Shown piece after piece: positions 25,906-34,478 of a stretch of DNA of 64,000 nt. Source of the stretch: G965222335 sp965222335 (GTDB lineage: Bacteria > Pseudomonadota > Gammaproteobacteria > Pseudomonadales > Halieaceae); the NCBI GenBank assembly GCA_965222335.1, contig OZ244944.1, positions 3,410,001-3,474,000 on the forward strand, in the 5' to 3' direction. The position numbers and the translations under genes were made by a program. Under the pieces are notes generated by a model. The model ran no database searches and was not told the origin of the DNA. It saw nothing but the letters and a program-made list of their open reading frames with translations. Every line of letters begins with the position of its first letter. Position 1 is the stretch's first letter.

Positions 25906-27099
25906 ATGACACATCAACCCAAGCGACTCCGGTTCGGGGCGTTCTTCGCGCCATTTCACAATGATCGCACCAGCCCGACTTTCGCCCTTGAGCGTGACCT
26001 CGACCTGGTCAAGTGGCTGGACCATCTCGATTACGACGAGGCCTGGATTGGCGAACATCACTCGGGAGCCTATGAGTGCATCGCCTCGCCGGAGGTGTTT
26101 ATCGCCGCTGCAGCAGAGCGCACCCGGCATATCCGCTTCGGGACCGGCGTCAGCTCCCTGTCCTATCACCAACCGCTGATCCTCGCTGACCGTATTGCCC
26201 AGCTCGATCACCAGACCCGTGGCCGTCTTATCTTCGGCGTGGGGCCGGGCCAGCTGATCGCCGACGCTTACATGATGGGCGTGGATCCCCAGAAGCTCCG
26301 CCACCGCATGGGTGAGTCCCTGGACGTGCTGGTAAAATTGCTTGATGGAGAGACGGTGACCGCGAAGACCGACTGGTTCACCCTGAACGAGGCGCGGATG
26401 CACATCCTTCCCTATCAGGAGAAGCTGGAGATTGCAGTCGCGTCGGCCATTTCGCCCTCCGGCGCGCGTCTTGCCGGGCAATATGGGGCCTCCATGCTGT
26501 CGGTTGCGGCATCCAGCCCCAAGGGCTTTGAGGCTCTCGCTGACAGCTGGAGTATTTGCGAGGCGAAGGCGGAAGAGTACGGCCAGACCGTTGACCGCAA
26601 TTCCTGGCGGGTGGTGGCCCCCTTCCACATTGCCGAAACGCGGGAGCAGGCGGTACGTGACCTCGAATACGGGCTCATGGACATGTTCAACTACTTCCAC
26701 AAGTTCGGTGGCGACCTGTTCCCCCAGGTCAAGGACCTGGATGAGGCCATCGAGGTGTGGTGTTCCGGTGGCCTGGGCGCCTTCGGTGTGGGACTGGTGG
26801 GTACCCCCGACGACCTGGTGGCCCACATACAGAAACTACAACAACAGTCCGGCGGCTTCGGTGCTTTCCTGTCCCTGGCGCACAACGCGGCCAGCTACGA
26901 GGCGACCAAAAAATCCTACGAGCTGCTGGCCCAGTACGTGATGCCCCACTTCCAGCATTGCAACGACAACCGCACGCCATCCCTGGAATGGGCGGCCTCC
27001 AACGCCAACCGCTTCATGGCCGAGTACATGGGTGGCATTGAGAACGCGATCAAGCAGCATGAGGACGAAACCGCCCGGAAGCGCAAAGAGGCCGGTTGA
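25906..27099 (+). CDS. LLM-class monooxygenase, limonene 1,2-monooxygenase (LimB)-like
   Basis: 397 residues from MTHQPKRLRFGAFFAPFHND. The N-terminal FGAFFAPFH, YDEAWIGEHHSGAYE and FGTGVSSLSYHQPLILADRIAQLDH blocks are those of the bacterial luciferase-like monooxygenases close to LimB of Rhodococcus. It would use reduced FMN and O2 to epoxidise or oxidise an unsaturated isoprenoid-type compound. A separate flavin reductase is not seen next to it. It is convergent with another LLM gene, separated by an 18-base gap. Confidence 0.88.
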   Translation: MTHQPKRLRFGAFFAPFHNDRTSPTFALERDLDLVKWLDHLDYDEAWIGEHHSGAYECIASPEVFIAAAAERTRHIRFGTGVSSLSYHQPLILADRIAQLDHQTRGRLIFGVGPGQLIADAYMMGVDPQKLRHRMGESLDVLVKLLDGETVTAKTDWFTLNEARMHILPYQEKLEIAVASAISPSGARLAGQYGASMLSVAASSPKGFEALADSWSICEAKAEEYGQTVDRNSWRVVAPFHIAETREQAVRDLEYGLMDMFNYFHKFGGDLFPQVKDLDEAIEVWCSGGLGAFGVGLVGTPDDLVAHIQKLQQQSGGFGAFLSLAHNAASYEATKKSYELLAQYVMPHFQHCNDNRTPSLEWAASNANRFMAEYMGGIENAIKQHEDETARKRKEAG

Positions 27100-27117
27100 G
27101 CCGGCCCGCTTTCCTCC

Positions 27118-28158
27118 CTATCGCAGCGCCCTGTAGGCCTCCAGCACCGGCTCGAACTCAGCCGGTGTTGAGCCGTGGATAACGACGCTGTCGGCGCCAT
27201 TGGCGAGTTCCTCGCGCCAGGCACCGGCACACTCCTGCGGTGAGCCGACCGCGGCATGCAGCCACTCCTGTGGAATCAGCTCGCTGATCTCCTCGAGCTG
27301 TTCCAGGGTGGCGACGCTATCAATGCCGCCGGGTATGGAAGCGACGACCGGGCTGGCGCGGAAGCGCTCGAGCACCTCGGGGTCCCACTCATTCAGTTTC
27401 ACCAGCAACTCGGCGTAACCGGGCGCCTGCATATAGGTCGCCATGCGCGCAACTATCTTCTGTAGATAGGATTCGCGTGTGGGGTTGCAGGCAGTTGCCA
27501 GCACCGAGTGAAGCTTGACCGCTTCCGGGTCCCGGCCAGCGCGCTCGGCCCCTTGCTGCACAAGCTCCCGCGCACGGCGCAGTCCATGGGGTGTGATAAA
27601 GGTATGCAGATGGACGCCGTCAAAATGTGCACCGGCAAACTCCAGGCTGCCTGGGCCAAAGCCGACGAAATGCAGGGGGATGTCGGCATGCATCCACTTG
27701 CCCATATTCATATACGGAAACTTACCCAGGTCGCCCTGGTGATCCAGCACGCTCTGCCCGGACCAGAGCTGCCTGAGCAGGTCGATGCCCTCGATCAACT
27801 TGTTCTGGCTGACGTTTTCGAGGCCCATCAGCTGATTGCGAATGGCGACGCCGCGACTGAGGCCCAGTTCGAAGCGACCCTGGGAAAGGTAGTGCAGGCT
27901 GGCGCACATCGTGGCCAGCACCAGGATATGGCGGGTGTGGATATTGGTGGCGGCGGTGGCGACCCGCAGGTGCTGAGTCGTGCTGAGCGCTGCGCTGCAG
28001 ATCACACCGGCGTCCTTGACATCAAAGCGCTCGGACAGCCAGACCCGGCCCAGGCCGAGCGCCTCGGCTGCCTGTGCTTCACCGATGGCATCAGCGGGTG
28101 TCTGGGTGTGCCCTGGCAGCAGGTAGCAGCTCAGTTCCGGAAATTCGATTTCACTCAT
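27118..28158 (-). CDS. LLM-class flavin-dependent oxidoreductase
   Basis: 346 residues from MSEIEFPELSCYLLPGHTQTP. Signatures are EALGLGRVWLSERFDVKDAGV, TNIHTRHILVLATMCASLHYLSQGRFELGLSRG and the glycine-rich VGFGPGSLEFAG; the protein resembles the F420-type TIGR03857 branch. The start at 28158 is chosen over 28275, because the longer form would read through operator B site 6. It is divergent from the EcKL-type kinase gene and shares the promoter region with it. The substrate is unknown. Confidence 0.86.
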   Translation of the reverse strand: MSEIEFPELSCYLLPGHTQTPADAIGEAQAAEALGLGRVWLSERFDVKDAGVICSAALSTTQHLRVATAATNIHTRHILVLATMCASLHYLSQGRFELGLSRGVAIRNQLMGLENVSQNKLIEGIDLLRQLWSGQSVLDHQGDLGKFPYMNMGKWMHADIPLHFVGFGPGSLEFAGAHFDGVHLHTFITPHGLRRARELVQQGAERAGRDPEAVKLHSVLATACNPTRESYLQKIVARMATYMQAPGYAELLVKLNEWDPEVLERFRASPVVASIPGGIDSVATLEQLEEISELIPQEWLHAAVGSPQECAGAWREELANGADSVVIHGSTPAEFEPVLEAYRALR

Positions 28159-28229
28159 GGTGATTTGCCTGTGTGGTCGTTTGGGTAGCGTTGCGTGCGC
28201 GGATAATGGACAATGCCTGCTGAACAATA

Positions 28230-28247
28230 ACATTAGTAAGAAAATGT
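28230..28247. promoter_or_regulatory. Operator B, site 6 (perfect palindrome, LLM / kinase divergent promoter)
   Basis: ACATTAGTAAGAAAATGT is a perfect ACATT-N8-AATGT, extended by one more pair to AACATT...AATGTT. It sits 71 bases upstream of the LLM start and 39 bases upstream of the kinase start, so one bound protein could shut both genes. Confidence 0.7.
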
Positions 28248-28286
28248 TATAAGACTTCCCGGAGCGAATGACCACAGGTCAGCAAT

Positions 28287-29363
28287 ATGGCGCAAGACCA
28301 GTTTCCAATCACGGCCGCGGAGCTATCGCCAGCGCGTCTTGAGAAGTATATGCGGGCAAACGGCACGCTGCTTCCCGATGTCGCGGTTACATCGCTGCGC
28401 TATGACACGATCGGACATGGCAAGATGGGCTCCAATGTGCGTTTGCATATTGGCTACAGCGAGCCGGAGTCGGGCGCACCGCCAAGCCTCGTTGGCAAAT
28501 TTCCCGCAGAAGATCCCCGCGCCCGGGAAATGGCGGGTGCCCAGGGAGCCTATCACAAGGAGGTGATGTTCTATCGCCACCTGGCACCCGGCACCGCAAT
28601 GCGCACCCCGGCCATCTACGCCAGTGAGATCAGCGAAGACGGATTGACCTTTATGCTCCTGATGGAGGACCTGGCACAGGCGCAGGTTGGCAACAATCTC
28701 GAGGGCGCTTCGCTTGCCCAGACCCGGCTCGCCGTGCGGGAGGCGGCGAAGCTGGCCGCCAGTTTTTACGGCGATGAAGCGGCCGTGCAGTGTGACTATG
28801 TGGTAACACCCGCCAGGGACGACGGCGGCGCCCTGGGCCAGGCCTTCCTCGAGCAGTGCTGGCCCGGCTTTGTCGATCGCTTTGGTGGCGGGCTGGATGC
28901 CGCCTCACTCGACTTCGGCAGCTATTACGTCAGCCAGCACAGTCGCTTCGTCACTCGGTATCAGGGCCCCAAGACGATTATCCATGGCGATTTCCGCAGC
29001 GAGAATATCCTGTTCGAGGCTGATTCAGCGATCACTGTGGACTGGCAGACAGCCATGGAGTCGAGTGCGCTCACGGATTTGGCGTACTTCCTCGGCGGGA
29101 GCCTGGAAACCGAAGCCAGACGCGAGTGGGAGCGGGATCTGGTCGCTTTTTTCCGCGAGGTGCTGCGGGAACAGGGCGTGGATCTCTCCTGGCAGGCTTG
29201 CTGGGAGCAGTACCGCGAGTACGCGATGCACGGTCTGCTGATTATGATCCTGGGGGCGAGTTTCAGCTCACCCGACCCGCGTGCCGACCAGATGTTCCAG
29301 GTGATGATCCGCCGGCATCTCCAGCAATGCCTGGATCTCGATGCCAGGGAGTTTATCGCCTGA
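28287..29363 (+). CDS. Ecdysteroid-kinase-like (EcKL/CHK) phosphotransferase
   Basis: 358 residues with a protein-kinase-like fold of the aminoglycoside/choline kinase clan. The Brenner motif is IIHGDFRSENILF (His233, Asp235, Asn240), and the metal site VDWQTA gives Asp252; FMLLMEDLA forms the hinge. The HGDxxxxNxLF...VDWQ pattern is characteristic of the EcKL family, whose animal members phosphorylate steroid hydroxyls. Here it may phosphorylate a hydroxylated lipid or isoprenoid intermediate in the cytoplasm. It is divergent from the LLM gene and convergent with the cupin gene (1-base gap). Enzyme class is likely; the substrate is a guess. Confidence 0.85.
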   Translation: MAQDQFPITAAELSPARLEKYMRANGTLLPDVAVTSLRYDTIGHGKMGSNVRLHIGYSEPESGAPPSLVGKFPAEDPRAREMAGAQGAYHKEVMFYRHLAPGTAMRTPAIYASEISEDGLTFMLLMEDLAQAQVGNNLEGASLAQTRLAVREAAKLAASFYGDEAAVQCDYVVTPARDDGGALGQAFLEQCWPGFVDRFGGGLDAASLDFGSYYVSQHSRFVTRYQGPKTIIHGDFRSENILFEADSAITVDWQTAMESSALTDLAYFLGGSLETEARREWERDLVAFFREVLREQGVDLSWQACWEQYREYAMHGLLIMILGASFSSPDPRADQMFQVMIRRHLQQCLDLDAREFIA

Positions 29364-29364
29364 A

Positions 29365-29946
29365 CTACGCCTCGCTGTCCTCTGTATCGGCGGGCGCGCG
29401 CGAGCGCTCGGATGGAGCGGTGACCTCAGAAGCCCACTTGCTACTGTTCTCGCGATAGGCGCGGGCCATTTTCTCCCAGTGTGCTGCGTCATTGTTCCGG
29501 AACAGGAAGTTGAACTGGGTGGCATTGCGAAACTCGAGCACCTCAGCGCCCTCGGGTCCGGTCACGTAACTGTAGGGCGCGTCGCTGGGCACAAAAAAGC
29601 CGTCTCCCTTGCGCAGCACCTGCCTGCCCAGGGTGATTTCGCCCCCCAGCACGTAGTAGAGGCAGTCGGCATTGTGGGAGTGGCGGGGCAGGACATAGCC
29701 GCTCTTGAACCAGGCATAGCAAAGGCTCATCCCGTCCTTTTCCTCCTCCTCGAACAGGCAGGTGACCGTCTCGCCGCCGGCCTCGGCAGCGCCAGCTTCC
29801 ACGAGTTTGCCGAAGCCTTCGGCCACGCTCTCGTCCATGCCCTCCATGGGCATCTTTTCCTCCGTGAGCGGTACGGCATCCTCTGATCTGAAGACCTGGA
29901 TACCTTTTGCACCTCGAGAGGGTCCTTGACTGGCTTGTTCTTTCAT
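29365..29946 (-). CDS. Cupin-domain protein
   Basis: 193 residues, start 29946 with GGAGGAACAG upstream. The cupin fold shows in GYVLPRHSHNADCLYYVLGGEITLGRQVLRKGDGFFVPSDAPYSYVTGPEGAEVLEF, with HSH and a later position for metal binding. The family ranges from dioxygenases to small-molecule sensors. No DNA-binding domain is visible, so it is more likely an enzyme or binding protein. It is divergent from the PQQ alcohol dehydrogenase with operator B site 7 between them. Confidence 0.85.
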   Translation of the reverse strand: MKEQASQGPSRGAKGIQVFRSEDAVPLTEEKMPMEGMDESVAEGFGKLVEAGAAEAGGETVTCLFEEEEKDGMSLCYAWFKSGYVLPRHSHNADCLYYVLGGEITLGRQVLRKGDGFFVPSDAPYSYVTGPEGAEVLEFRNATQFNFLFRNNDAAHWEKMARAYRENSSKWASEVTAPSERSRAPADTEDSEA

Positions 29947-29990
29947 GGCTGTTCCTCCGGGGAAGGTTGTCGGCGCATACTGCCTATAAA

Positions 29991-30008
29991 ACATTCTCTA
30001 TGCAATGT
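29991..30008. promoter_or_regulatory. Operator B, site 7 (perfect palindrome, cupin / PQQ-ADH divergent promoter)
   Basis: ACATTCTCTATGCAATGT has perfect five-base arms and an eight-base spacer. It lies 44 bases upstream of the cupin ATG and 57 bases upstream of the PQQ alcohol dehydrogenase start. Confidence 0.7.
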
Positions 30009-30065
30009 AGAATCCCGGGTGCACTCGGGATGGCAGTGCCTAGTTTAGCGTAGAGGACGGGGTTT

Positions 30066-32231
30066 TTGATTAAAAGAGCATCGATGTTTGTTTTATGCGC
30101 GCTGGCGCTAGCCAGCAGTCTTACGGTTCACGCCCAGGACGTCTCTTTGCCGGTCAGCGGGGAGCGCCTCCTCGCGGCCGACCGGGAGCCGCACAACTGG
30201 ATGAGCTACGGCCGGGATTACGCGGAACAGCGTTTCTCTCCGCTGACCCAGGTTAACACAGCGTCGGTCGAAGACCTCGGCCTGGCCTGGTACTTTGAGA
30301 GCGACAACCACCTGGGGACGGAATCCACGCCGCTGGTGATTGACGGCGTAATGTACTTCACCGGGGCCTGGAGCACCGCCTTTGCGGTGAACGCCACCAA
30401 CGGCAAGCTCCTGTGGAAGTTTGATCCCCGCGTGCCCCGGACCAAGAGTGCCACCGCCTGCTGTGGTCCTGTCAATCGCGGGCTCGCGGCCTGGGGCGAT
30501 CGCCTGTTTCTGGGCACCCTGGACGGTCGCTTGATTGCGATCGATCGCGTTACCGGGGAGGAAGTCTGGTCAACGCAGACCACGGATCCCGACAAGGCCT
30601 ATTCCATCACTGGTGCACCCAGAGTGGCCAAGGGCCTGGTGTTTATCGGTAACGGGGGTAGTGAGTTCGGCACCCGGGGCTATGTCAGTGCCTACAGCGC
30701 TGATACCGGGGAAATGCGCTGGCGCTTCTACACGGTGCCGGGCAATCCCGCCGAGGGCTTTGAAAGCGATGCCATGCGACACGCCGCAAGCACCTGGAAC
30801 GGTGAGTGGTGGCAGTACGGTGGCGGGGGTACGGTCTGGGACTCGATCGTCTACGACCAGGAACTGGACCAGCTGTATATTGGTGTGGGTAACGGGGCAC
30901 CCCATAACCGCCGCATCCGCAGCCCTGGCGGTGGCGATAACCTGTTTCTGAGCTCCATTGTAGCCCTGGATCCGGACACCGGGGAGTATCTCTGGCACTA
31001 CCAGGAGGTGCCCGCGGAGACCTGGGACTACACCGCGACCCAGCAGATCACCCTGGCGGACATCCGTTGGCAGGGGGAGATGCGCAAGGTCATCGTGCAC
31101 GCTCCCAAGGCGGGCTTCGTCTACCTTGTCGATCGTCACAGTGGCGAGTTGCTCTCCGCGGAGCCCTACACGACCGTCACATGGGCCAGCCACTATGACC
31201 TGGACAGCGGCCGCCCCGTCGAGGTGGAAGGGCAGGACTACGACGGCGAGGAGGCCTTTGTCTTTCCCTCTGCCTCGGGCGGCCACAACTGGCATCCGAT
31301 GGCCTTCAGCCCACAGACCGGTTACCTCTACATCCCGGAACTGGACATGGGCATGCCCTTCAGCGAGATCAAGGCCCCTGATTACAAGCACCTGAAACGC
31401 CATTTCAACACGGGTTACCGGATCGACAGTGGTAACGTATCCCAGCGTTTCGGGCAGGCCATGATGGACCACCTGCCCAAGGCCAGCCTGCTCGCCTGGG
31501 ATGTGGCGCGCGCGGAAATCGCCTGGAAGCTACCCCACCCCAATATCCACAACGGCGGGGTCCTGGCTACCGCGGGCGGCCTGGTCTTCCAGGGCACCTC
31601 GGACGGCCGGTTCCTGGCCGTCACCGCGGACGAGGGTGAGCCTGTCTGGCAGTTCGATACCCAGAACAGCGTCCTGCCAGGCCCGGTCACCTACGCCGTG
31701 GATGGCGAGCAGTACGTCGCGGTCGCGGTGGGTCGGGGGGGCGTCCTCACCAGTAATACGGGGCGTGCCTACCCGACTTTTAACCCGAACAACAGGATCA
31801 TGGCCTTCAAGCTCGGCGGCCACGCGGCGCTGCCGCCGGTGGTCCGGCCAGAGCGCCCCTTACCGCCGGCGCGCATGGATGCGAGCGCCGAGGACATTCG
31901 CGCAGGACGGGCGATGTTTGACCGATTCTGCGCCCGCTGCCACGGCGCCAACGCGGTGGGGGATGGGTCGATCCCGGACATGCGCTACCTGGAACCGGTA
32001 TGGCATGAGAATTTCGAGGCCGTGGTACTCGAAGGCCTGATGGAGGACGCAGGTATGCCTCGATTTGACGATGTGCTCGACGCCGATGACGTCCGCCGTA
32101 TTCACGCCTACGTGATCGAGCGGGCGCATGAGGATTATGCGTTGAGACAGGAGTCCGGCTGGTGGGCTGAGGTTAAAGATGCCGCGGCCAGTGCGGGGGC
32201 CAGGCTGGTTGCCTGGTTCCTGCGGCCGTAA
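30066..32231 (+). CDS. PQQ-dependent quinohemoprotein alcohol dehydrogenase
   Basis: 721 residues from a TTG start (GAGGACGGGG upstream); an ATG at 30084 is the alternative but would remove the Lys-Arg of the signal peptide. The signal is cleaved near VHAQ. The propeller carries the vicinal disulfide Cys132-Cys133 (TACCGPVNRG) and catalytic Asp in WDYTATQQ. A C-terminal cytochrome c domain has C622-x2-C625-H626 and a probable axial Met in DAGMPRFD. It oxidises primary or secondary alcohols in the periplasm, passing electrons from PQQ through its own heme. It is regulated through the shared operator B site 7. Confidence 0.95.
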   Translation: MIKRASMFVLCALALASSLTVHAQDVSLPVSGERLLAADREPHNWMSYGRDYAEQRFSPLTQVNTASVEDLGLAWYFESDNHLGTESTPLVIDGVMYFTGAWSTAFAVNATNGKLLWKFDPRVPRTKSATACCGPVNRGLAAWGDRLFLGTLDGRLIAIDRVTGEEVWSTQTTDPDKAYSITGAPRVAKGLVFIGNGGSEFGTRGYVSAYSADTGEMRWRFYTVPGNPAEGFESDAMRHAASTWNGEWWQYGGGGTVWDSIVYDQELDQLYIGVGNGAPHNRRIRSPGGGDNLFLSSIVALDPDTGEYLWHYQEVPAETWDYTATQQITLADIRWQGEMRKVIVHAPKAGFVYLVDRHSGELLSAEPYTTVTWASHYDLDSGRPVEVEGQDYDGEEAFVFPSASGGHNWHPMAFSPQTGYLYIPELDMGMPFSEIKAPDYKHLKRHFNTGYRIDSGNVSQRFGQAMMDHLPKASLLAWDVARAEIAWKLPHPNIHNGGVLATAGGLVFQGTSDGRFLAVTADEGEPVWQFDTQNSVLPGPVTYAVDGEQYVAVAVGRGGVLTSNTGRAYPTFNPNNRIMAFKLGGHAALPPVVRPERPLPPARMDASAEDIRAGRAMFDRFCARCHGANAVGDGSIPDMRYLEPVWHENFEAVVLEGLMEDAGMPRFDDVLDADDVRRIHAYVIERAHEDYALRQESGWWAEVKDAAASAGARLVAWFLRP

Positions 32232-32398
32232 CCGTTTTCACCGGGGTGTGGCGCTTTGCGGATTTGCGTGCTTCAATAACATTTTAATCAGATGGTAATT
32301 GTGGGCAGTTGCCGTCAGGGTGCCCCTCCTGGTAATGGCATTGACATACTGACCATCGTCTCCCAAAGGCTAAACAGATAAAAGGCGAGGAGTTTTCA

Positions 32399-33166
32399 AT
32401 GGCTAAGGATTTCCCGGAAGGCGTGGCGCTCGTGATTGGCGGCAGCGGCGGCACCGGCGCGGTGATCTGCGAGAAGCTGGCTGAAGCGGGCAGCGACGTT
32501 GCCCTGACCTACCACGGCAATGAGGAGCGGGCCGCGCAGACCGTGGCTCGCCTGCGCGATCTCGGCAGGTCGGCAGAGCACCACCAGCTGTCGATCGGCG
32601 ACGCCGCCAGGGTCAAGCAGGTGATCGACGAGATTGCCTCCCGACACCGCATACACACGGTAGTGGTCGCCGCGGGCTCGGACATTCCCCAATTGATGAT
32701 CCGCGATGTGGACCCGGATACCTGGAAGCGGGTTATCGATGCGGACGTCAATGGCTTTTTCAATGTAGTTCATGCCTCGCTCCCCTTGATGAAGCAGGGC
32801 GGTGGCGGCTCCTACGTTCACATCAGCTCGGCCGGCCTGCATAAGTGGCCGGAGCGGGATGTTCTCTCAGTGGCGCCCAAGGCTTCGATCGAGTGGCTGA
32901 TCCAGGGCCTGGCGAAGGAGGAGGGTGAATTCGGCATCCGGGCCAACAGTGTGGCCATCGGTGTGATCAATGCCGGTATCTTCAAGCGGCTGTGGGCCGA
33001 GGGCACCTTCGATGAGGCCTGGAAGGAGGCCGTGCAGGCTGGACTCTGCATCAAGCGCTGGGGGGAGCCAGAAGAAGTGGCCCATGCCGTTGTGTATCTG
33101 GCTTCCAGCAAGGCGGGCTATGTGACCGGCCAGATGCTGTCTGTAGATGGTGGCTACGGCGTCTGA
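32399..33166 (+). CDS. SDR-family protein lacking the catalytic tyrosine
   Basis: 255 residues. The cofactor motif GGSGGTGAVICEKLA, the Ser in HISSAGLHKW and the C-terminal YVTGQMLSVDGGYGV are classical SDR. At the active site, however, the sequence is LSVAPK: Lys161 is kept but the position four residues before it is Ser157 instead of Tyr. The protein may use another residue, bind without catalysis, or be an inactive homologue. A GGAG site precedes the ATG. It leads a run with the Dabb protein and the 3-hydroxyisobutyrate dehydrogenase-like gene. The 167-base gap upstream contains a half-site ACATT near 32279. Confidence 0.85.
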   Translation: MAKDFPEGVALVIGGSGGTGAVICEKLAEAGSDVALTYHGNEERAAQTVARLRDLGRSAEHHQLSIGDAARVKQVIDEIASRHRIHTVVVAAGSDIPQLMIRDVDPDTWKRVIDADVNGFFNVVHASLPLMKQGGGGSYVHISSAGLHKWPERDVLSVAPKASIEWLIQGLAKEEGEFGIRANSVAIGVINAGIFKRLWAEGTFDEAWKEAVQAGLCIKRWGEPEEVAHAVVYLASSKAGYVTGQMLSVDGGYGV

Positions 33167-33212
33167 CGGCTACGTAACTGAAGATTCCCGATAAAAAACA
33201 CAGAGGTGGCAA

Positions 33213-33506
33213 ATGATCCAGCACATTACCCTGATTTACTTCAAGGACGATACCAGCGCGGAGCGCAAGCAGGCCGTCCTGGCGGCCTTCCAGAAGCTGC
33301 CCGAACTGATCCCGGAGGTCAGCGCATTCCGCGTGGGCCTCGACCTGGCGCTGCTCGAGGGCAATGCGGGTCTCGCCGTGGTTGCGGAGTTCGCCACCCG
33401 GGACGATTTCCTGGCTTATTCGACCCACGAGGCACACGCGGAAGTGATTTTTCCGGTCTGCGGTGAGGTCATGGCCTCCTACGCGACCAGCCAGTTCGAG
33501 TTCTGA
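33213..33506 (+). CDS. Dabb-family (stress-responsive alpha/beta barrel) protein
   Basis: 97 residues, ferredoxin-like Dabb domain: MIQHITLIYFKDDTSAERK at the start and FLAYSTHEAHAEVIFPV in the second half. Dabb proteins form dimeric barrels and include small cyclases and monooxygenase-like or binding proteins of unknown role; in catabolic clusters they may bind aromatic or polyketide-like intermediates. AGAGGTG precedes the ATG. It is co-oriented with its neighbours, 46 bases after the SDR-like gene and 23 bases before the dehydrogenase. Confidence 0.85.
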   Translation: MIQHITLIYFKDDTSAERKQAVLAAFQKLPELIPEVSAFRVGLDLALLEGNAGLAVVAEFATRDDFLAYSTHEAHAEVIFPVCGEVMASYATSQFEF

Positions 33507-33529
33507 AGCCACTGCAGGGGAGCAGTTAA

Positions 33530-34372
33530 ATGAAAGTGAGTTTTATCGGTTTGGGCAGTATGGGCGGCGACCAGGCCCGGCAGATCCTCAAGGGCGACCA
33601 CGAACTGACGGTGTATGATGTTTTTCCCGCCGCGATGGAAAAGTTCGCCGGCAGAGCCAGCCTGGCGAGCTCTCCCGCGGAAGCCGCCCGCGGTGCCGAG
33701 GTCCTGCAAATCTGCGTGCGCGACGACCAGCAGGTCATGGACACCCTGTTCGGCAGCGACGGCGCGGCGGCGGCGATGGCAGCGGGCTCCCTGGTGATCA
33801 TACACAGCACCATCAGGCTGGATACCGTGGCGACCGTTGCCAGTCGCCTGGCGGAGATGAATATCGATCTGATGGACGCGCCGGTTTCCCGTACCCAGGT
33901 GACCGACGACGGCCGTTTCGTATTTACCATGACCGGTGGCGACAGCGAACTCACCGAGCGTGTGCGCCCACTGCTGGAGACTTTTTCCACGGAGATATTG
34001 CATGTCGGACCCGTTGGCGCGGGGATGGCGATGAAGATCGCAAACAACCTGGTCACCTGGGTCCAGCTGATGGTCGGCAGCCAGGCGGTCAAGCTGGCCG
34101 GTCATTTCGGGGTGCCGTTTGATTCCCTGAAAGCGGTCATGAAGTCCAACGGCAACATGACACCCACCATGGAAGCGGCACTGGGCGCCCAGCAATCGAT
34201 ACCACCGGGTGAGAACCCGGATTACGATGCCTTTATGGCCAGTCAGGCGGGTATCGGGGAAAAGGACCTGGAGGTCGCCGCGGAATGCGGGGCGATGGCC
34301 GGCATGGACATGTCCATGGCACTGCGGGCCAGGGACCTTGTGCGCCCTGTTTTCGAGCGTCACGGCGACTGA
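33530..34372 (+). CDS. 3-hydroxyisobutyrate dehydrogenase-family NAD(P)-dependent oxidoreductase
   Basis: 280 residues. The N-terminal VSFIGLGSMGGDQARQIL is the beta-hydroxyacid dehydrogenase cofactor motif; DAPVSRTQ is the substrate-binding block, normally DAPVSGG but altered here at its end; MKIANN carries the catalytic Lys. It should oxidise a beta-hydroxy acid or reduce the corresponding semialdehyde. The altered glycine-rich substrate loop means the usual substrate cannot be assumed. It is the last gene of the 32399-34372 run. Confidence 0.9.
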   Translation: MKVSFIGLGSMGGDQARQILKGDHELTVYDVFPAAMEKFAGRASLASSPAEAARGAEVLQICVRDDQQVMDTLFGSDGAAAAMAAGSLVIIHSTIRLDTVATVASRLAEMNIDLMDAPVSRTQVTDDGRFVFTMTGGDSELTERVRPLLETFSTEILHVGPVGAGMAMKIANNLVTWVQLMVGSQAVKLAGHFGVPFDSLKAVMKSNGNMTPTMEAALGAQQSIPPGENPDYDAFMASQAGIGEKDLEVAAECGAMAGMDMSMALRARDLVRPVFERHGD

Positions 34373-34425
34373 CACAGCTAGCGTTTCAGGGGCGGCCCCA
34401 GGCTGCGCCAATAGCTGGGGCGATA

Positions 34426-34435
34426 ACAACGTTGT
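34426..34435. promoter_or_regulatory. Perfect palindrome upstream of TetR gene
   Basis: ACAACGTTGT is a perfect 10-bp palindrome, 43 bases before the TetR GTG start, inside the short AT-richer part of the gap (GATAACAACGTTGTAGAAT). Position fits an autoregulatory operator. It differs from operator B. Confidence 0.4.
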
Positions 34436-34478
34436 AGAATGCGCCCGTGACGGAACGACAAGCTAGCCGGAGGCACAC

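Noticed and set aside
32279..32296. ACATT followed by N8-ATGGT upstream of the tyrosine-less SDR
   Set aside because: Right arm differs in three of five positions; treated as chance.
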